Counted from the stretch's first letter, positions 17,440-26,315 are shown. The stretch is 64,000 nt of DNA from Pseudonocardia endophytica (GCF_004339565.1 NZ_SMFZ01000002.1:186001-250000), one strand, 5' to 3'. The notes: generated from the letters alone by a model not told the origin. Numbers and translations are program-made.

Positions 17440-18630
17440 GTGAGCACCGAGCTCGGCTCGACCGAGGATCCGCGGGCACTGGTCCCCGGCGACCCGGCGA
17501 GCGTCGCCGCCGACGCGCGTGCGCTGGCCGATCGCGCCACGGCTGTGACGCGGACCGGGGAGGCGTTGCGCCGCATCGGGACCGGCGCCTGGACCGGACC
17601 CGCGTCCGACGCGTGGCGCGAGCACCACGACGAGGACGCCGTCCGCTGGTTCCGAGGTGCGGACAGCCTGGACAGCGCCTCCCGGGCACTGGCCGGCCAC
17701 GCCGACGCGCTGCAGCGGGCCCAGTCCGAGGCGGCCCGCGCGCTCGCCGCGTGGCGGGCGGGAGAGGCCGCGACGGCCGACGTCCGGCGCCAGGTCGAGG
17801 CGGGCGCGACCGCCCCGCCGGTCGATCCCGGTGACGCGGCGCGACAGGACGCGGTGCGGATTCTCGCCGCCGCACGGGCGGACGTGCAGCGCTCCGGCGA
17901 CCGGGTCGCGTCGGTGCTGCGGGGTGAGGCGGCGCTCGCTCCGCGGGACTCGCAGAAACAGACCGACGCCGACTTCTACCGCGGGATCCGGGACAGCATC
18001 TCCGGCGCCGCGGAGGGCGCCTGGACGCTGGTGAGCGACCCGGCTCTCGCCGCGGCCGGGGTCGTGCAGGCCGCCGCGCATCCGGCGGACACGGCGAAGA
18101 ACGCCATCGCCTACGACGACTGGACGTCCGGTCACGAACCGAGGGCGTTGGGGCGCAACACGGGCGATCTCATCCTGGGTGCCGCCACCCTCGGCGCCGG
18201 GAAGATCACGTCCATCCTGGGGCGGGAGACGCGTCTGGCGGGGGAGCCGGATCCTGTTCCGTCGCCGAAGCCCGAAACGCCCGCGGCGCCTGCGGCACCG
18301 GTGGGTGCCGGCCCGAAGACCGACGCGGTGCGACGTGTCGTTCTCGATCAGAGTGGGAGCCCGCACGGCGTCGAGGACAGCAGGGGCGTGTACCTGGTGG
18401 ATAGCCAACGACTGAAGAATCTGCGGCAGTCGTTGCATGCAGAACTGGGGGATCCCGACACGGCGGTCAGCAACGCGAAGGGTGACCGCGAGACCTGGAC
18501 GCTGAGCACGAAACCGCAAATGACCGTGACCTACCGTTCCTTCAGCTCGTCCGGTGGCCCCACGATCGACATCAACAACGTGGATGGCTTGACGGTCACC
18601 CGATTCCACATCAAGAAGGGGCCTCCATGA
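17440..18630 (+). CDS. Putative type VII-secreted polymorphic toxin
   Basis: 396 residues if the GTG at 17440 is used, which has GGAG upstream; an in-frame ATG at 17398 lacks a ribosome site. Residues about 20-170 are helical and Ala rich with WTGPASDAWREHHDED and WFRGADSLDSASRALAGHADAL, typical of WXG/LXG-type secreted proteins. A linker follows with a Pro/Ala run (PVPSPKPETPAAPAAP). The last 100 residues (from RRVVLDQSGSPHG) form a separate domain of unknown fold, the candidate toxin. Base composition there is clearly less GC-rich. The stop overlaps the next start (ATGA). Toxicity is inference from layout. Confidence 0.65.
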   Translation: MSTELGSTEDPRALVPGDPASVAADARALADRATAVTRTGEALRRIGTGAWTGPASDAWREHHDEDAVRWFRGADSLDSASRALAGHADALQRAQSEAARALAAWRAGEAATADVRRQVEAGATAPPVDPGDAARQDAVRILAAARADVQRSGDRVASVLRGEAALAPRDSQKQTDADFYRGIRDSISGAAEGAWTLVSDPALAAAGVVQAAAHPADTAKNAIAYDDWTSGHEPRALGRNTGDLILGAATLGAGKITSILGRETRLAGEPDPVPSPKPETPAAPAAPVGAGPKTDAVRRVVLDQSGSPHGVEDSRGVYLVDSQRLKNLRQSLHAELGDPDTAVSNAKGDRETWTLSTKPQMTVTYRSFSSSGGPTIDINNVDGLTVTRFHIKKGPP

Positions 18631-18971
18631 GCGCCGCCCGTCCCTACGACGAGACGATCGACTACCTTCGCCGATATGCCGCCGAGGACTGGCTCTCCCT
18701 GGCAACCGTCCTCGTATGGGCGAACGGGGTGGCGGGTGCCGACGCCACCGTTTCGCAGATCGTCGACATGACTGTACGAATGTCGGGGGATCTTATTGCC
18801 GGCGGCGCACCGGCTGGCGATCTCGTGGCGGACGATCGGGACTTCGTGCCATGGCCAGGTGGATCGACCGCCCAGCTCGAGCGGATCCGCTCTGGCCTGT
18901 CGCCATTCGTCATTCGTGACGAGATCCCAGCCGACTTCGAGATCTGCTGGTTCCACAAGATCGACGCCTGA
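18627..18971 (+). CDS. Candidate immunity protein for the upstream effector
   Basis: 114 residues. It starts inside the stop codon of the effector (ATGA overlap), the usual arrangement of toxin-immunity pairs. The sequence is helical and acidic (DETIDYLRRYAAEDWLSL..., PADFEICWFHKIDA) with no signal peptide, fitting a cytoplasmic binding protein. GC content is lower than in neighbouring genes (for example GATCTTATTGCC near 18790), which suggests recent acquisition together with the toxin tip. No known immunity family was recognised. Confidence 0.55.
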   Translation: MSAARPYDETIDYLRRYAAEDWLSLATVLVWANGVAGADATVSQIVDMTVRMSGDLIAGGAPAGDLVADDRDFVPWPGGSTAQLERIRSGLSPFVIRDEIPADFEICWFHKIDA

Positions 18972-19043
18972 CCTCGCACAGGATGTGGTGCCCTCACACA
19001 CGCCCGAGCACGTGCGACGGCCCCCGAACCTCTGCGAGGGCGG

Positions 19044-20018
19044 TCAGCGCGTGTAGATGCCGGTCGGTTCGGCGTGGTAGCCCTTCATCCCGACGGCCCG
19101 GGCCAGGTCGGTGCGGGGTTCACCCGTCGTGCGGATCAGGTCGGCGACGACGTGGACGTCGTAGCGCGGGGTCCAGCCCAGGTCGGCGCGGGCGCGGTCG
19201 TTGACGTACACGCGGTCGAGTGCCGGGAGCATCCGCCAGCCCCGCTCGTCGAGGAACTCCGCGACGTCCGGGCACCGCCGGGCCAGCACGGTCGGGGCGT
19301 CCCGGCCGAGCTCGTCCAGGTCGTCGCGACGGAACGGCGTTGTGGCGCTGACGATGTAGCGACCGAATCCGAGGTCGGGCGCGCGGCGGGCGGCGCACAG
19401 GTGCGCGTCGACCACGTCGGTGATCTCCACCCGGCGGTAGGTGAACTCGATCAGCTTCAGGTTCGCGTCGTCGTAGGCGGTGCGGACGTCGTCGGTGTCG
19501 TCGCCCTCCGGGAAGAACCGCGACGTCCGCAGCACGACGACCGGGAGCCCGTCCGCCGCGGCCAGCTCGCAGAGGTCCTCGGCGGCCACCTTCGTCGCGC
19601 CGTAGACGTTGCGCACCACCGGCGCCACGTCCTCGGTGATCCATACTGCCGGCGACCCGGGCGGCGGGCGCAACGCCTTGCCGAACGCCGACGTGCTGGA
19701 CGTGAACACGACGCTGCGCACGCCGGCCTCGGCCGCGCACTCCAGCACGGCGAGCGTCCCGGCCACGTTCACGTCGACGAACGCCTGACGGCCGTGCGAC
19801 TCCACGTGCGGCTTGTGCAGCGTCGCCGTGTGCAGCACGTGCGTGACGCCGTCCATCGCGCGCCGCACGACCGACCGGTCCGCGACCGAGCCGACCACAG
19901 TCGTCCATGGCGAGGACAGCACGTCCAGCCCGACGACGTCGTACCCGTTGTCCCGCAACGTGCGCACCAGTGCCTCGCCGAGGTGGCCGGAGCTGCCGGT
20001 GACCAGGAACCTCTCCAT
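19044..20018 (-). CDS. NAD-dependent epimerase/dehydratase (extended SDR)
   Basis: 324 residues. The Rossmann motif TGSSGHLG (about residues 7-14) and the catalytic Y-x3-K in VYGATKVAAEDL mark an extended short-chain dehydrogenase of the sugar-epimerase type, with FTSSTSAFG supplying the Ser. These enzymes change sugars or related alcohols while bound to NAD. It starts 2 bases after the TetR gene stop, so it is the last member of the leftward block and probably controlled with it. Confidence 0.85.
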   Translation of the reverse strand: MERFLVTGSSGHLGEALVRTLRDNGYDVVGLDVLSSPWTTVVGSVADRSVVRRAMDGVTHVLHTATLHKPHVESHGRQAFVDVNVAGTLAVLECAAEAGVRSVVFTSSTSAFGKALRPPPGSPAVWITEDVAPVVRNVYGATKVAAEDLCELAAADGLPVVVLRTSRFFPEGDDTDDVRTAYDDANLKLIEFTYRRVEITDVVDAHLCAARRAPDLGFGRYIVSATTPFRRDDLDELGRDAPTVLARRCPDVAEFLDERGWRMLPALDRVYVNDRARADLGWTPRYDVHVVADLIRTTGEPRTDLARAVGMKGYHAEPTGIYTR

Positions 20019-20020
20019 GG

Positions 20021-20641
20021 CTACGAAGTCTGCTGGTCCGGATCAACCGGTTTCATGCCCGCCACGAACAGCGCGACGAGCGCCTCCTCGGCGTCCGCCC
20101 GCGCGGCGACGGGGTCGTCGGCCGTGGCGATCACGAGCGCCGCCTCGCAGGACATGCTGAACAGCAGCTGGGCCAGCACCTCCGGCGACCCGGGCAGCGC
20201 GAACCCGGCCGCCGCCAGCGCCTGCAGGCCGGTGATCAGCATGCCCAGGAAGTACTCGTGCTCGATCTCCCGCCACTCCTGCCAGCCGAGCACGACCGGC
20301 GCGTCGATCAGCGCGATCCGTCGGACCTCCGGGCGCTCGCAGCTGTCCAGGAACGCCGCCACCGGTGCGCGGACGTCGAGCGTCGCAGCGGACTCCTGCA
20401 GCACCGGAGCGATCTCCGCCGCCGTCTCGGCCTCGATCTCGCGGAAGACGGCGCGGAACACGTCGTCCTTGCCGGAGAAGTGGTGGTAGAGCGCGCCGCG
20501 GGTGAGGCCGGCCTCGGCGACGAGCTGCTCTGCGGAGACGTTCGCGGCGCCGTGCTCGGCGAACAGCCGCCGCCCCGCGCCGACGAGTGCGGCGCGGGTC
20601 CCCGCGGTGCGTTCCGACTGGCTACGACGACGTGCGGGCAC
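20021..20641 (-). CDS. TetR-family transcriptional regulator
   Basis: 206 residues from the GTG at 20641, preferred over the GTG/ATG positions up to 20659. The HTH is in AEQLVAEAGLTRGALYHHFSGKDDVFRAV (about residues 33-60), the standard TetR DNA-binding pattern. The C-terminal ligand domain is helical. It overlaps the end of the upstream hydrolase gene by 20 bases, so expression is coupled. It may repress the block through the palindrome at 21465-21481. The ligand is unknown. Confidence 0.85.
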   Translation of the reverse strand: MPARRRSQSERTAGTRAALVGAGRRLFAEHGAANVSAEQLVAEAGLTRGALYHHFSGKDDVFRAVFREIEAETAAEIAPVLQESAATLDVRAPVAAFLDSCERPEVRRIALIDAPVVLGWQEWREIEHEYFLGMLITGLQALAAAGFALPGSPEVLAQLLFSMSCEAALVIATADDPVAARADAEEALVALFVAGMKPVDPDQQTS

Positions 20642-21470
20642 GCGCGAAGTCGACCACAAGCTCGGTCAGACGCTCCGGGCGGTCCAGCGGGACGAACGTG
20701 TACGAGTCGTCGACCTCGACGACCGTCGCGTCCGGCAGCACATCGGCGAGCCTGTGCGCCAACGACATCGGGAACAGCCGGTCCTCGGATGCCCACGCCA
20801 GTAGCACCGGCTTCGGGAACCGGCGCAGGCCGTCCACGGCGGCGAGCGTGTGCCGCCGGTGCAGCCCGGTCAGGAAGCGCCGCAGGTCCGCTCGGACGGC
20901 CGGGTCACGCGACGGGGTCAGGAACGGCGTCGCGTCGACCGGCCGCTTCGACAGCCATCCGAACGTCATCGGCAACCGGTGGAACACCCGCGGCCGCAGC
21001 GCGGCGGCCAGCACGTCCACGGCGCAGGGGACGCGGGCCAGCGTCGTCAGGTAGTTGAACATCGGCGGCAGGAAGTGCTCGAACGAGTCCGACGGCGTCA
21101 GCACCACCCGTCCGATCCGCTCCGGATGGTTCGCCATCAGGATCTGGGTGATCGCGCCACCGGTGTCGTTCGCGACGACCGTGACGTCGTCGAGGTCCGT
21201 CCGCTCGCAGAACTCGGCGATCATCGCGGCGACGCCGGGCGGGGACAGGTCGGCGTCCGGCACCGGGATCGTGTGCGCGCCCATCGGCCAGTCCGGTGCG
21301 ACACAACGGAACCCGGCTCGCGCGACGCCGGGCACGACATCGCGCCACAGTCCGGAGTGGACGAGGAGTCCGTGCACGAACAGCACGGGTGGTCCGTCCC
21401 CCTCCTCGTGGTACCGGATGCGGCCACCGCTCAGCTCGATCTCTCGCGTCTCCACCCGAGAAACATACAT
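20622..21470 (-). CDS. Alpha/beta hydrolase (haloalkane-dehalogenase-like) with an Asp nucleophile candidate
   Basis: 282 residues. The oxyanion-hole segment FVHGLLVHSG and cap region are typical. The nucleophile elbow reads VVANDTGGAITQ, which places Asp102 where serine hydrolases have Ser, as in haloalkane dehalogenase-like enzymes. At the C-terminus the position usually held by the catalytic His reads SYTFVPLD, with no His visible, so activity is uncertain. An alternative start is the GTG six codons in. A 17-bp palindrome covers the start region. Confidence 0.75.
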   Translation of the reverse strand: MYVSRVETREIELSGGRIRYHEEGDGPPVLFVHGLLVHSGLWRDVVPGVARAGFRCVAPDWPMGAHTIPVPDADLSPPGVAAMIAEFCERTDLDDVTVVANDTGGAITQILMANHPERIGRVVLTPSDSFEHFLPPMFNYLTTLARVPCAVDVLAAALRPRVFHRLPMTFGWLSKRPVDATPFLTPSRDPAVRADLRRFLTGLHRRHTLAAVDGLRRFPKPVLLAWASEDRLFPMSLAHRLADVLPDATVVEVDDSYTFVPLDRPERLTELVVDFARARTSS

Positions 21471-21481
21471 GCTGTACGTAT
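21465..21481. promoter_or_regulatory. Imperfect palindrome at the hydrolase-tetR promoter
   Basis: The 17-base site begins ATAC and ends GTAT and is symmetric at 11 of 17 positions, with AT-rich flanks unusual for this genome. It overlaps the start codon of the hydrolase gene and a weak -10-like TAGATA (minus strand, 21484-21479). A TetR-type operator that controls the hydrolase-tetR-epimerase genes is the natural reading, since the regulator is the next gene. This is inference from position. Confidence 0.4.
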
Positions 21482-22600
21482 CTAAAGAAAGCGCTCGTGG
21501 ATCCGGTCGATCGACCAGATGGCGCTGTCGTCGCCACCGTGGGCGGCGAGCAACGCCGGGAAGTACTCGGCGAGCGCGCGGTCGTAGCCGAGCGACCCGT
21601 CCACGAGCTCGACGGCGGCGGCCACGATCCGATCCAGATCGGACTCGACGCGAGCCCGGGTCATCGTCGGCGTACGGGCGGTGCCGTCCCGATCGGTCAC
21701 GACGGCGGCCGGGTCGAACTGCGTGAACACCGGGAAGCGGTCCGGTTCGGGGATGATCGACCGGAACGGCACGTGGTTGAAGAAGTACTCGAACCAGCGC
21801 CCGCCGGACAGCGTCAGCCACGGGGTCGCGACGGCCAGCGCGGCCATCCCGAAGCCGGTGTGCGGTGACAGGAACGCGCCGCACGTCTCGACGAGGGCGA
21901 GCTGCTCGGCGATCGGCCGGTCGAACCCGTCGACCGGCCGGGAGGGGTGGTCGAGCAGGCGTCGCCGGTCGCCGTCGTCGAGGCTGGTGGCGGTTCGTTC
22001 GCCGGCGGCGCTGCGTCCGACGAGGACGATCTGCAGGCCGTCGATCGCGCGGGTCAGGGCGTCGACCACGAGCAGCCACGAGTCGGCCGACGGGTACAGC
22101 GACGGCTCCGACGAACCGGCGGGCAGCAGCGCGATCCGCGGCCGGTCCGATGTGGAGCGTGCGGCGTCACGGGCACGCTCCGGCAGGTCGAGCCGCAGCG
22201 GCGTGTGCGGCACGTACCCGACCCGCGAGTCGCCCACGACGGTCCGTCGCTCGCGCGCGTGCAGGCGGGCGTCGCTGGTCGCGTAGTAGTCCCGCATGCC
22301 AGGGAACATCTCGAGCTGGATCGCCTGGTGGCGGCGGAAGTCGTCGCAGATACAGTCCCACTCCCGTGGCATATCGTCCGAATAGGACGCCGGGCCGGCG
22401 TCGAGGAACGGGTGCCGGATCGGGTGGACCGTGGCGATCGACGGGCACCATCCGGCCAGCTCGGTCGGCGCCGCGGCGTTGAGCGCCACGGACACCCGTC
22501 GCCCTGGACCCGCGGCGTGGTGACCGTTCGCGTAGTACAGCGCCTCGATCACGTGCCCGACCGGGTGGGCGTAGAAGAAGTTGACCAGCAGGTCGTCCAC
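21482..22600 (-). CDS. Hypothetical protein, possibly GT9-like glycosyltransferase fold
   Basis: 372 residues from GTG. The N-terminus reads MDDLLVNFFYAHPVGHVIEALYYANG. The later PRIALLPAGSSEPSLYPSADSWLLVV and SPHTGFGMAALAVATPWLTLSGG segments resemble the nucleotide-sugar-binding half of ADP-heptose-type (family 9) glycosyltransferases, where a Gly/His stretch holds the donor. The similarity is weak and no catalytic residue is certain. It lies 42 bases after the acyltransferase gene, same strand, so it probably belongs to the same operon and could decorate or sense the same small molecule. Confidence 0.5.
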   Translation of the reverse strand: MDDLLVNFFYAHPVGHVIEALYYANGHHAAGPGRRVSVALNAAAPTELAGWCPSIATVHPIRHPFLDAGPASYSDDMPREWDCICDDFRRHQAIQLEMFPGMRDYYATSDARLHARERRTVVGDSRVGYVPHTPLRLDLPERARDAARSTSDRPRIALLPAGSSEPSLYPSADSWLLVVDALTRAIDGLQIVLVGRSAAGERTATSLDDGDRRRLLDHPSRPVDGFDRPIAEQLALVETCGAFLSPHTGFGMAALAVATPWLTLSGGRWFEYFFNHVPFRSIIPEPDRFPVFTQFDPAAVVTDRDGTARTPTMTRARVESDLDRIVAAAVELVDGSLGYDRALAEYFPALLAAHGGDDSAIWSIDRIHERFL

Positions 22601-22642
22601 GCCCGCGACCGTGTCAGGGCCGTACCCGACGCTGCACCCCGT

Positions 22643-24424
22643 TTACTCCGAGCCGAGCAGCTCCCGCAGCTCCGCGACGGCCGTGCGCAGCTCGTCGGCG
22701 TAGCGGTACATCTCGTCCGCCACCGACTCCGGCGTGCTCAGGTGGACGTGCAGCCGGTCCGGCAGCAGCACGTACGCGACTCCGATGCACTGTGGACTCG
22801 TCGAGCCGAAGCCGAAATAGCGGATGTTCGTCGACGGCGCCGAGCTCGTCGACAGATAGTCGCTGCGCATGATCTGCCAGCCGGGCGAGTCGAACAGCGC
22901 CATCGGTGCGGTGGCGCCGAGTTCGGCCCCTCGACGTTCCTGGATCAGCTGCAGCTCCCAGAGGTGCTGCTCCGGAGCGTCGCCCGCCTGGCTCTCCTTG
23001 GCGCGCTTGCCGTGTGCGGCCGCTGCGGCCCGGAACGCCTCGCGCTTCGCGTCGTCGGACGCGTCGGAGGACTGCATCGCGTCGACGAACGCCACGATCT
23101 CCGGCGTCACCACGCGCATCGCCTCGGTGCGGCCGTGGTGGAACTGCCGGGTCGCGATCGACTCGTACGTCGCGCCGGTCAGGCCCTTCGCCCTGCGGTG
23201 CGCGAGCTGGTAGGCCATCTGCACGAACGCGTCCGGCGAGCACTTCAGCGCCTTCGCGTCCTCGGCGCCGAAGTCGTCGAACGTGATCGGCTGGGTCGCG
23301 GTCGCGGCGAGGTAGGCGTCGAACTCCTCGGCGGCGGACCGGATCTCGGCGCGCAGCGCGTCGTCGAGATCCCACTCGACCGGCGCGACCGCGGGATCGC
23401 CCTGCGATCGGGTGCCGATCCGCTCCGCGTGGGTCTCCACCGGCTCGTCGAACATGGCGTCGACGAGCGTGAGGACCGTCGTTCCGTCCAGCTCGCAGTG
23501 CTCGATGTTGATCCCGCACGAGCCGTCGGCCAGCACGAGCAGCGAGACGGCCTTGTCGAACCACCGGTTTCCGCTGTCGCCGGCCAGCAGATGTCGGCAC
23601 GCCTCGTGCTCGTCGGCGGGCGTCACGTCGTCGAGGCAGACACAGAACAGCGCGCGTTCGACGAGGTCGACGGAGGCCTGGTCCAGCCGGGCGCGGACCG
23701 CGGCCCAGTCGGCACGGGCCTTCGTAGTCAGTGAGCCGACCGACTCGTCCACCGGCGCGCGCTCGGACGCCGACGCCAGCACGGCCCGCATCCCGGCCGC
23801 GATCTCGTCCACCGTGTGCGGGACGCCCTCGGGCCCGATGACGTCCAGTGTGTACATCCGGCCGCGGGAGAACACGACGACGTGCCGCTCGGTCGACGGT
23901 CCCGGCCAGTCGTCGGTGTACGGGGTGCGCACCGAGTCCTGCGGGTCGCCGGGGATCCGGGTCGTGGAGAACAGGTGCTTCGACTGCTCCATCGACTGCG
24001 GCACACCGCGGTTGACCAGCGGCGGGAACGACTCGTCGTCGAGCTGGGCCTTGTGTCCGAGGGCCGCGACGGTCAGCTCGGCGGCGCGGACCGGCTGGTC
24101 GGCGCCGGTCGGGTGGAACTGGAAGAAGAAGTTCGCGTTGACCGCGATCCGGTCCCGGCGGCCGAGGTAGCGGCGCGGCCAGAACTCGTCGAGCCAGCTG
24201 TGGGCGCCCTCGGCGAAACGCTCCAGATCGGCCTGCAGCGTCCACACCGGACTGTCCGGCGCGAGCAGCTCGCGCACGGCAGCCTCCGTCTCGGCGCGCT
24301 GCGGGTCGTCGAGGAGCGGGGCGCACCACTCGAGGAAGCGCTGGGCGGAGTCCTCGACGGACGGAAGCGGCACGTGGGGCAGCGCGTCCTCGTTGCCGAA
24401 CGTGCGGGTCGAAGTCTCGGTCAC
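22643..24424 (-). CDS. Choline/carnitine O-acyltransferase family protein
   Basis: 593 residues, matching the 600-residue size of carnitine and choline acyltransferases. Hallmarks are the catalytic His309 in NIEHCELDG, the preceding NRWFDKAVSLLVLADG, the N-terminal LPHVPLPSVEDSAQRFLEW and a C-terminal GSTSPQ stretch where the eukaryotic enzymes have STS. Eukaryotic members move acyl groups between CoA and carnitine or choline; in bacteria the family is sporadic and mostly uncharacterised. It is the middle gene of a set with a 2-oxoglutarate oxygenase upstream. The acyl acceptor could be a hydroxylated amine made by that enzyme. Confidence 0.85.
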   Translation of the reverse strand: MTETSTRTFGNEDALPHVPLPSVEDSAQRFLEWCAPLLDDPQRAETEAAVRELLAPDSPVWTLQADLERFAEGAHSWLDEFWPRRYLGRRDRIAVNANFFFQFHPTGADQPVRAAELTVAALGHKAQLDDESFPPLVNRGVPQSMEQSKHLFSTTRIPGDPQDSVRTPYTDDWPGPSTERHVVVFSRGRMYTLDVIGPEGVPHTVDEIAAGMRAVLASASERAPVDESVGSLTTKARADWAAVRARLDQASVDLVERALFCVCLDDVTPADEHEACRHLLAGDSGNRWFDKAVSLLVLADGSCGINIEHCELDGTTVLTLVDAMFDEPVETHAERIGTRSQGDPAVAPVEWDLDDALRAEIRSAAEEFDAYLAATATQPITFDDFGAEDAKALKCSPDAFVQMAYQLAHRRAKGLTGATYESIATRQFHHGRTEAMRVVTPEIVAFVDAMQSSDASDDAKREAFRAAAAAHGKRAKESQAGDAPEQHLWELQLIQERRGAELGATAPMALFDSPGWQIMRSDYLSTSSAPSTNIRYFGFGSTSPQCIGVAYVLLPDRLHVHLSTPESVADEMYRYADELRTAVAELRELLGSE

Positions 24425-24464
24425 GCGGGTCGTCCTCGCTTCGTTGTCGCCGGGGGAGCGGGCC

Positions 24465-25328
24465 TCAGTCCATCAGCTCGTCGACGCGCACGCCGCGCGG
24501 GGCGACGTGCTCGGCCAGCACCCGTCCGAACAGCTGGCGGGTCCGCTCCTCGCTGCCGACCACCCCGGGTCGGGAGCTGTAGGAGAAGATCGCGCTGTGC
24601 CGGGATCCGGATCCGGACACCTCGGTCACGCGGTGCAACGAGTACCGGCCGCGGAAGATCTGCAGGTCGCCCGGGTTGAGGGTGATCCGCCGGACCAGGT
24701 GCTCCCCACGCCCGGCCAGGACGTCGGCGACGGCAGCCGTGTTCTCGTCACCCGCCGACCGGATGTCCGGGCAGTACTCGAACACCCCGCCCGCCTCCGG
24801 GGCGCGGGTGAGCAGGCTGATCGCGACCTCGTTCGTGTCGAAGTGCCACGGGTGTGAACGGCCGGGCGTGACGACGTTCAGGCACAGGCCGGCGAGCGGG
24901 TCGGCGAGCTCGTGCAGCTCGCCCATGTCGGCGCACGCCGACAGGAACCGCCGGAAACCGGGGTCGCGGTACAGGCGGTGGACCGCCAGGTCCTCGGGAA
25001 TCCGGTCCCGCGCGACGAACGCGTTGCCCCGCTCCAGTGGCACCCGCGCCGGATGGTCCGGCGGCAGCGTCGGGTCCGGCGCGGTGTTGTAGACGTTCAC
25101 GACCCGCGTCTCGTAGTGCGCATCCGGAGCGACCCGGTCGCCCTCGTCGTGCAGCCGCTCCAGGACCGACGGGGGTACGACGCCCGGCAGCACGGCACAT
25201 CCCGTCGAGGCCAGTCCCTTTCTGGCGCGGGCGACGGCCGACGTCCAGGCCGGGGCCGACGGGTCGTGCAGCGGGTAACGCTCGGTGTCGATCACGTCGG
25301 AGACGTCCGTTCGTGACACGGCCCTCAC
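24465..25328 (-). CDS. Fe(II)/2-oxoglutarate oxygenase, ArpA/BesD-like
   Basis: 287 residues from a GTG with a GGAGGG site. The facial triad is visible: His162 and Asp164 in WHFDTNE and His232 in RYSLHRV, with Arg243 as candidate 2-oxoglutarate anchor. EAGGVFEYCPDIR and LNPGDLQIFRGRYSLH fit the family that includes ArpA-like proteins and the radical halogenase BesD. Halogenases of that family have Gly instead of Asp, so the Asp here points to hydroxylation. It is first in the leftward set with the acyltransferase (40 bases apart), suggesting a hydroxylate-then-acylate sequence. Confidence 0.8.
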   Translation of the reverse strand: MRAVSRTDVSDVIDTERYPLHDPSAPAWTSAVARARKGLASTGCAVLPGVVPPSVLERLHDEGDRVAPDAHYETRVVNVYNTAPDPTLPPDHPARVPLERGNAFVARDRIPEDLAVHRLYRDPGFRRFLSACADMGELHELADPLAGLCLNVVTPGRSHPWHFDTNEVAISLLTRAPEAGGVFEYCPDIRSAGDENTAAVADVLAGRGEHLVRRITLNPGDLQIFRGRYSLHRVTEVSGSGSRHSAIFSYSSRPGVVGSEERTRQLFGRVLAEHVAPRGVRVDELMD

Positions 25329-25525
25329 CGCGCTCCCTCCTTCGCCGGTCGGCGGCGTCGACGGGTCCGGACGGACCGCGGGATCATTCAAACCGGCGGC
25401 GACGTACCGTGTCCATGCCGTGACCTGACCCCCCGGTTGGGGGTGGCGGGATCGAATCCGGGCCACGACGGGTTCGTTGCCGCGGGTGAGACACCGTGGT
25501 CGACGTACAGACGAGGAGTCATCCC

Positions 25526-25765
25526 ATGGGTGCCATGAGCCCGACGCACTGGCTGATCGTCATCGGCGTTCTCGTGCTGCTGTTCGGCGCGAAGAAGCTG
25601 CCCGACCTGGCCCGTTCCGTGGGGCAGTCGACCCGCGTCCTGCGCGGGGAGATGCGCGGCCTGCGCGAGGACGAGGAGACGCCCGGGACGCCGACGGCCG
25701 CCCCGACCGCCGTCGAACCGCCCGCCGTCCCGGCTCCGGCCGCGACACGCACCGACGCGACCTGA
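25526..25765 (+). CDS. tatA: Twin-arginine translocase subunit TatA/TatE
   Basis: 79 residues from an ATG 7 bases after GAGGAG. One transmembrane helix near the N-terminus (SPTHWLIVIGVLVLLFG) is followed by the conserved FGAKKLPDLARSVGQS amphipathic helix and an acidic, Pro/Ala/Thr-rich tail, the standard TatA form. It works with TatC to carry folded proteins across the membrane. No tatC is beside it, which is common in actinomycetes. The stop is 33 bases before the first unit of the 19-bp repeat array. Confidence 0.9.
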   Translation: MGAMSPTHWLIVIGVLVLLFGAKKLPDLARSVGQSTRVLRGEMRGLREDEETPGTPTAAPTAVEPPAVPAPAATRTDAT

Positions 25766-25798
25766 TCCGCCCGCGCGCGGGGAACCCGGAGGCGCGTC

Positions 25799-26315
25799 GG
25801 TCCGGGGAACGCGCACTGGTCCGGCGAGCGCACTGGTCAGGGGAACGCGCAGATCCGGGGAGCGCGCTGGTCCGGGGAGCGCGCTGGTCCGGGGAACGCT
25901 GACCTGGGGAACGTGCGCTGGTCCGGGGAACGCTGACCTGGGGAACGTGCGCTGGTCCGGCGAGCGCGCGCCGATCTGGGAAACGCGCACCGGTCCGGCG
26001 AGCGCGCGCCGATCTGGGAAACGCGCACCGGTCCGGCGAGCGCGCGCCGATCTGGGAAACGCGCACCGGTCCGGCGAACGCGCGCCGATCTGGGAAACGC
26101 GCACCGGTCCGGCGAACGCGCACCGGTCCGGGGAACGTGCGCCGGTCCGGCGAACGGGCGCCGGTCCGGCGAACGGGCGCCGATCTGGGAAACGCGCGTT
26201 GGTCCGAGGAACGCGCGTTGGTCCGGGAAACGCGCACCGGTCCGGGGGAACGTGCACCGGTCCGGCGAGCGCGCGCTGATCCGGGGAACGCGCGTTGATC
26301 CGGCGGACGCGGGTG
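25799..26315 (-). repeat. Left array of degenerate 19-bp repeats
   Basis: About 25 head-to-tail units of 19 bp (a few of 15-20). On the plus strand the common unit is GGTCCGGCGAACGCGCACC, alternating in the middle of the array with GATCTGGGAAACGCGCACC to give a 38-bp higher-order period (about 25940-26100). The units read on the minus strand as CGCGTT-x2-CCGGAYC, the same core found in the right array on the plus strand. There are no unique spacers, so it is not a CRISPR array. Units become degenerate from 26300 and end at the 3' end of the next gene. Long open frames across it are a by-product of the repeats. Confidence 0.9.

Noticed and set aside
17281..18705. Long minus-strand frame opposite the type VII effector gene
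   Set aside because: No family similarity or ribosome site, while the plus frame has domain structure and coupling to the next gene.
25799..26315. CRISPR array
   Set aside because: Units are contiguous with no unique spacers and no cas gene is nearby.
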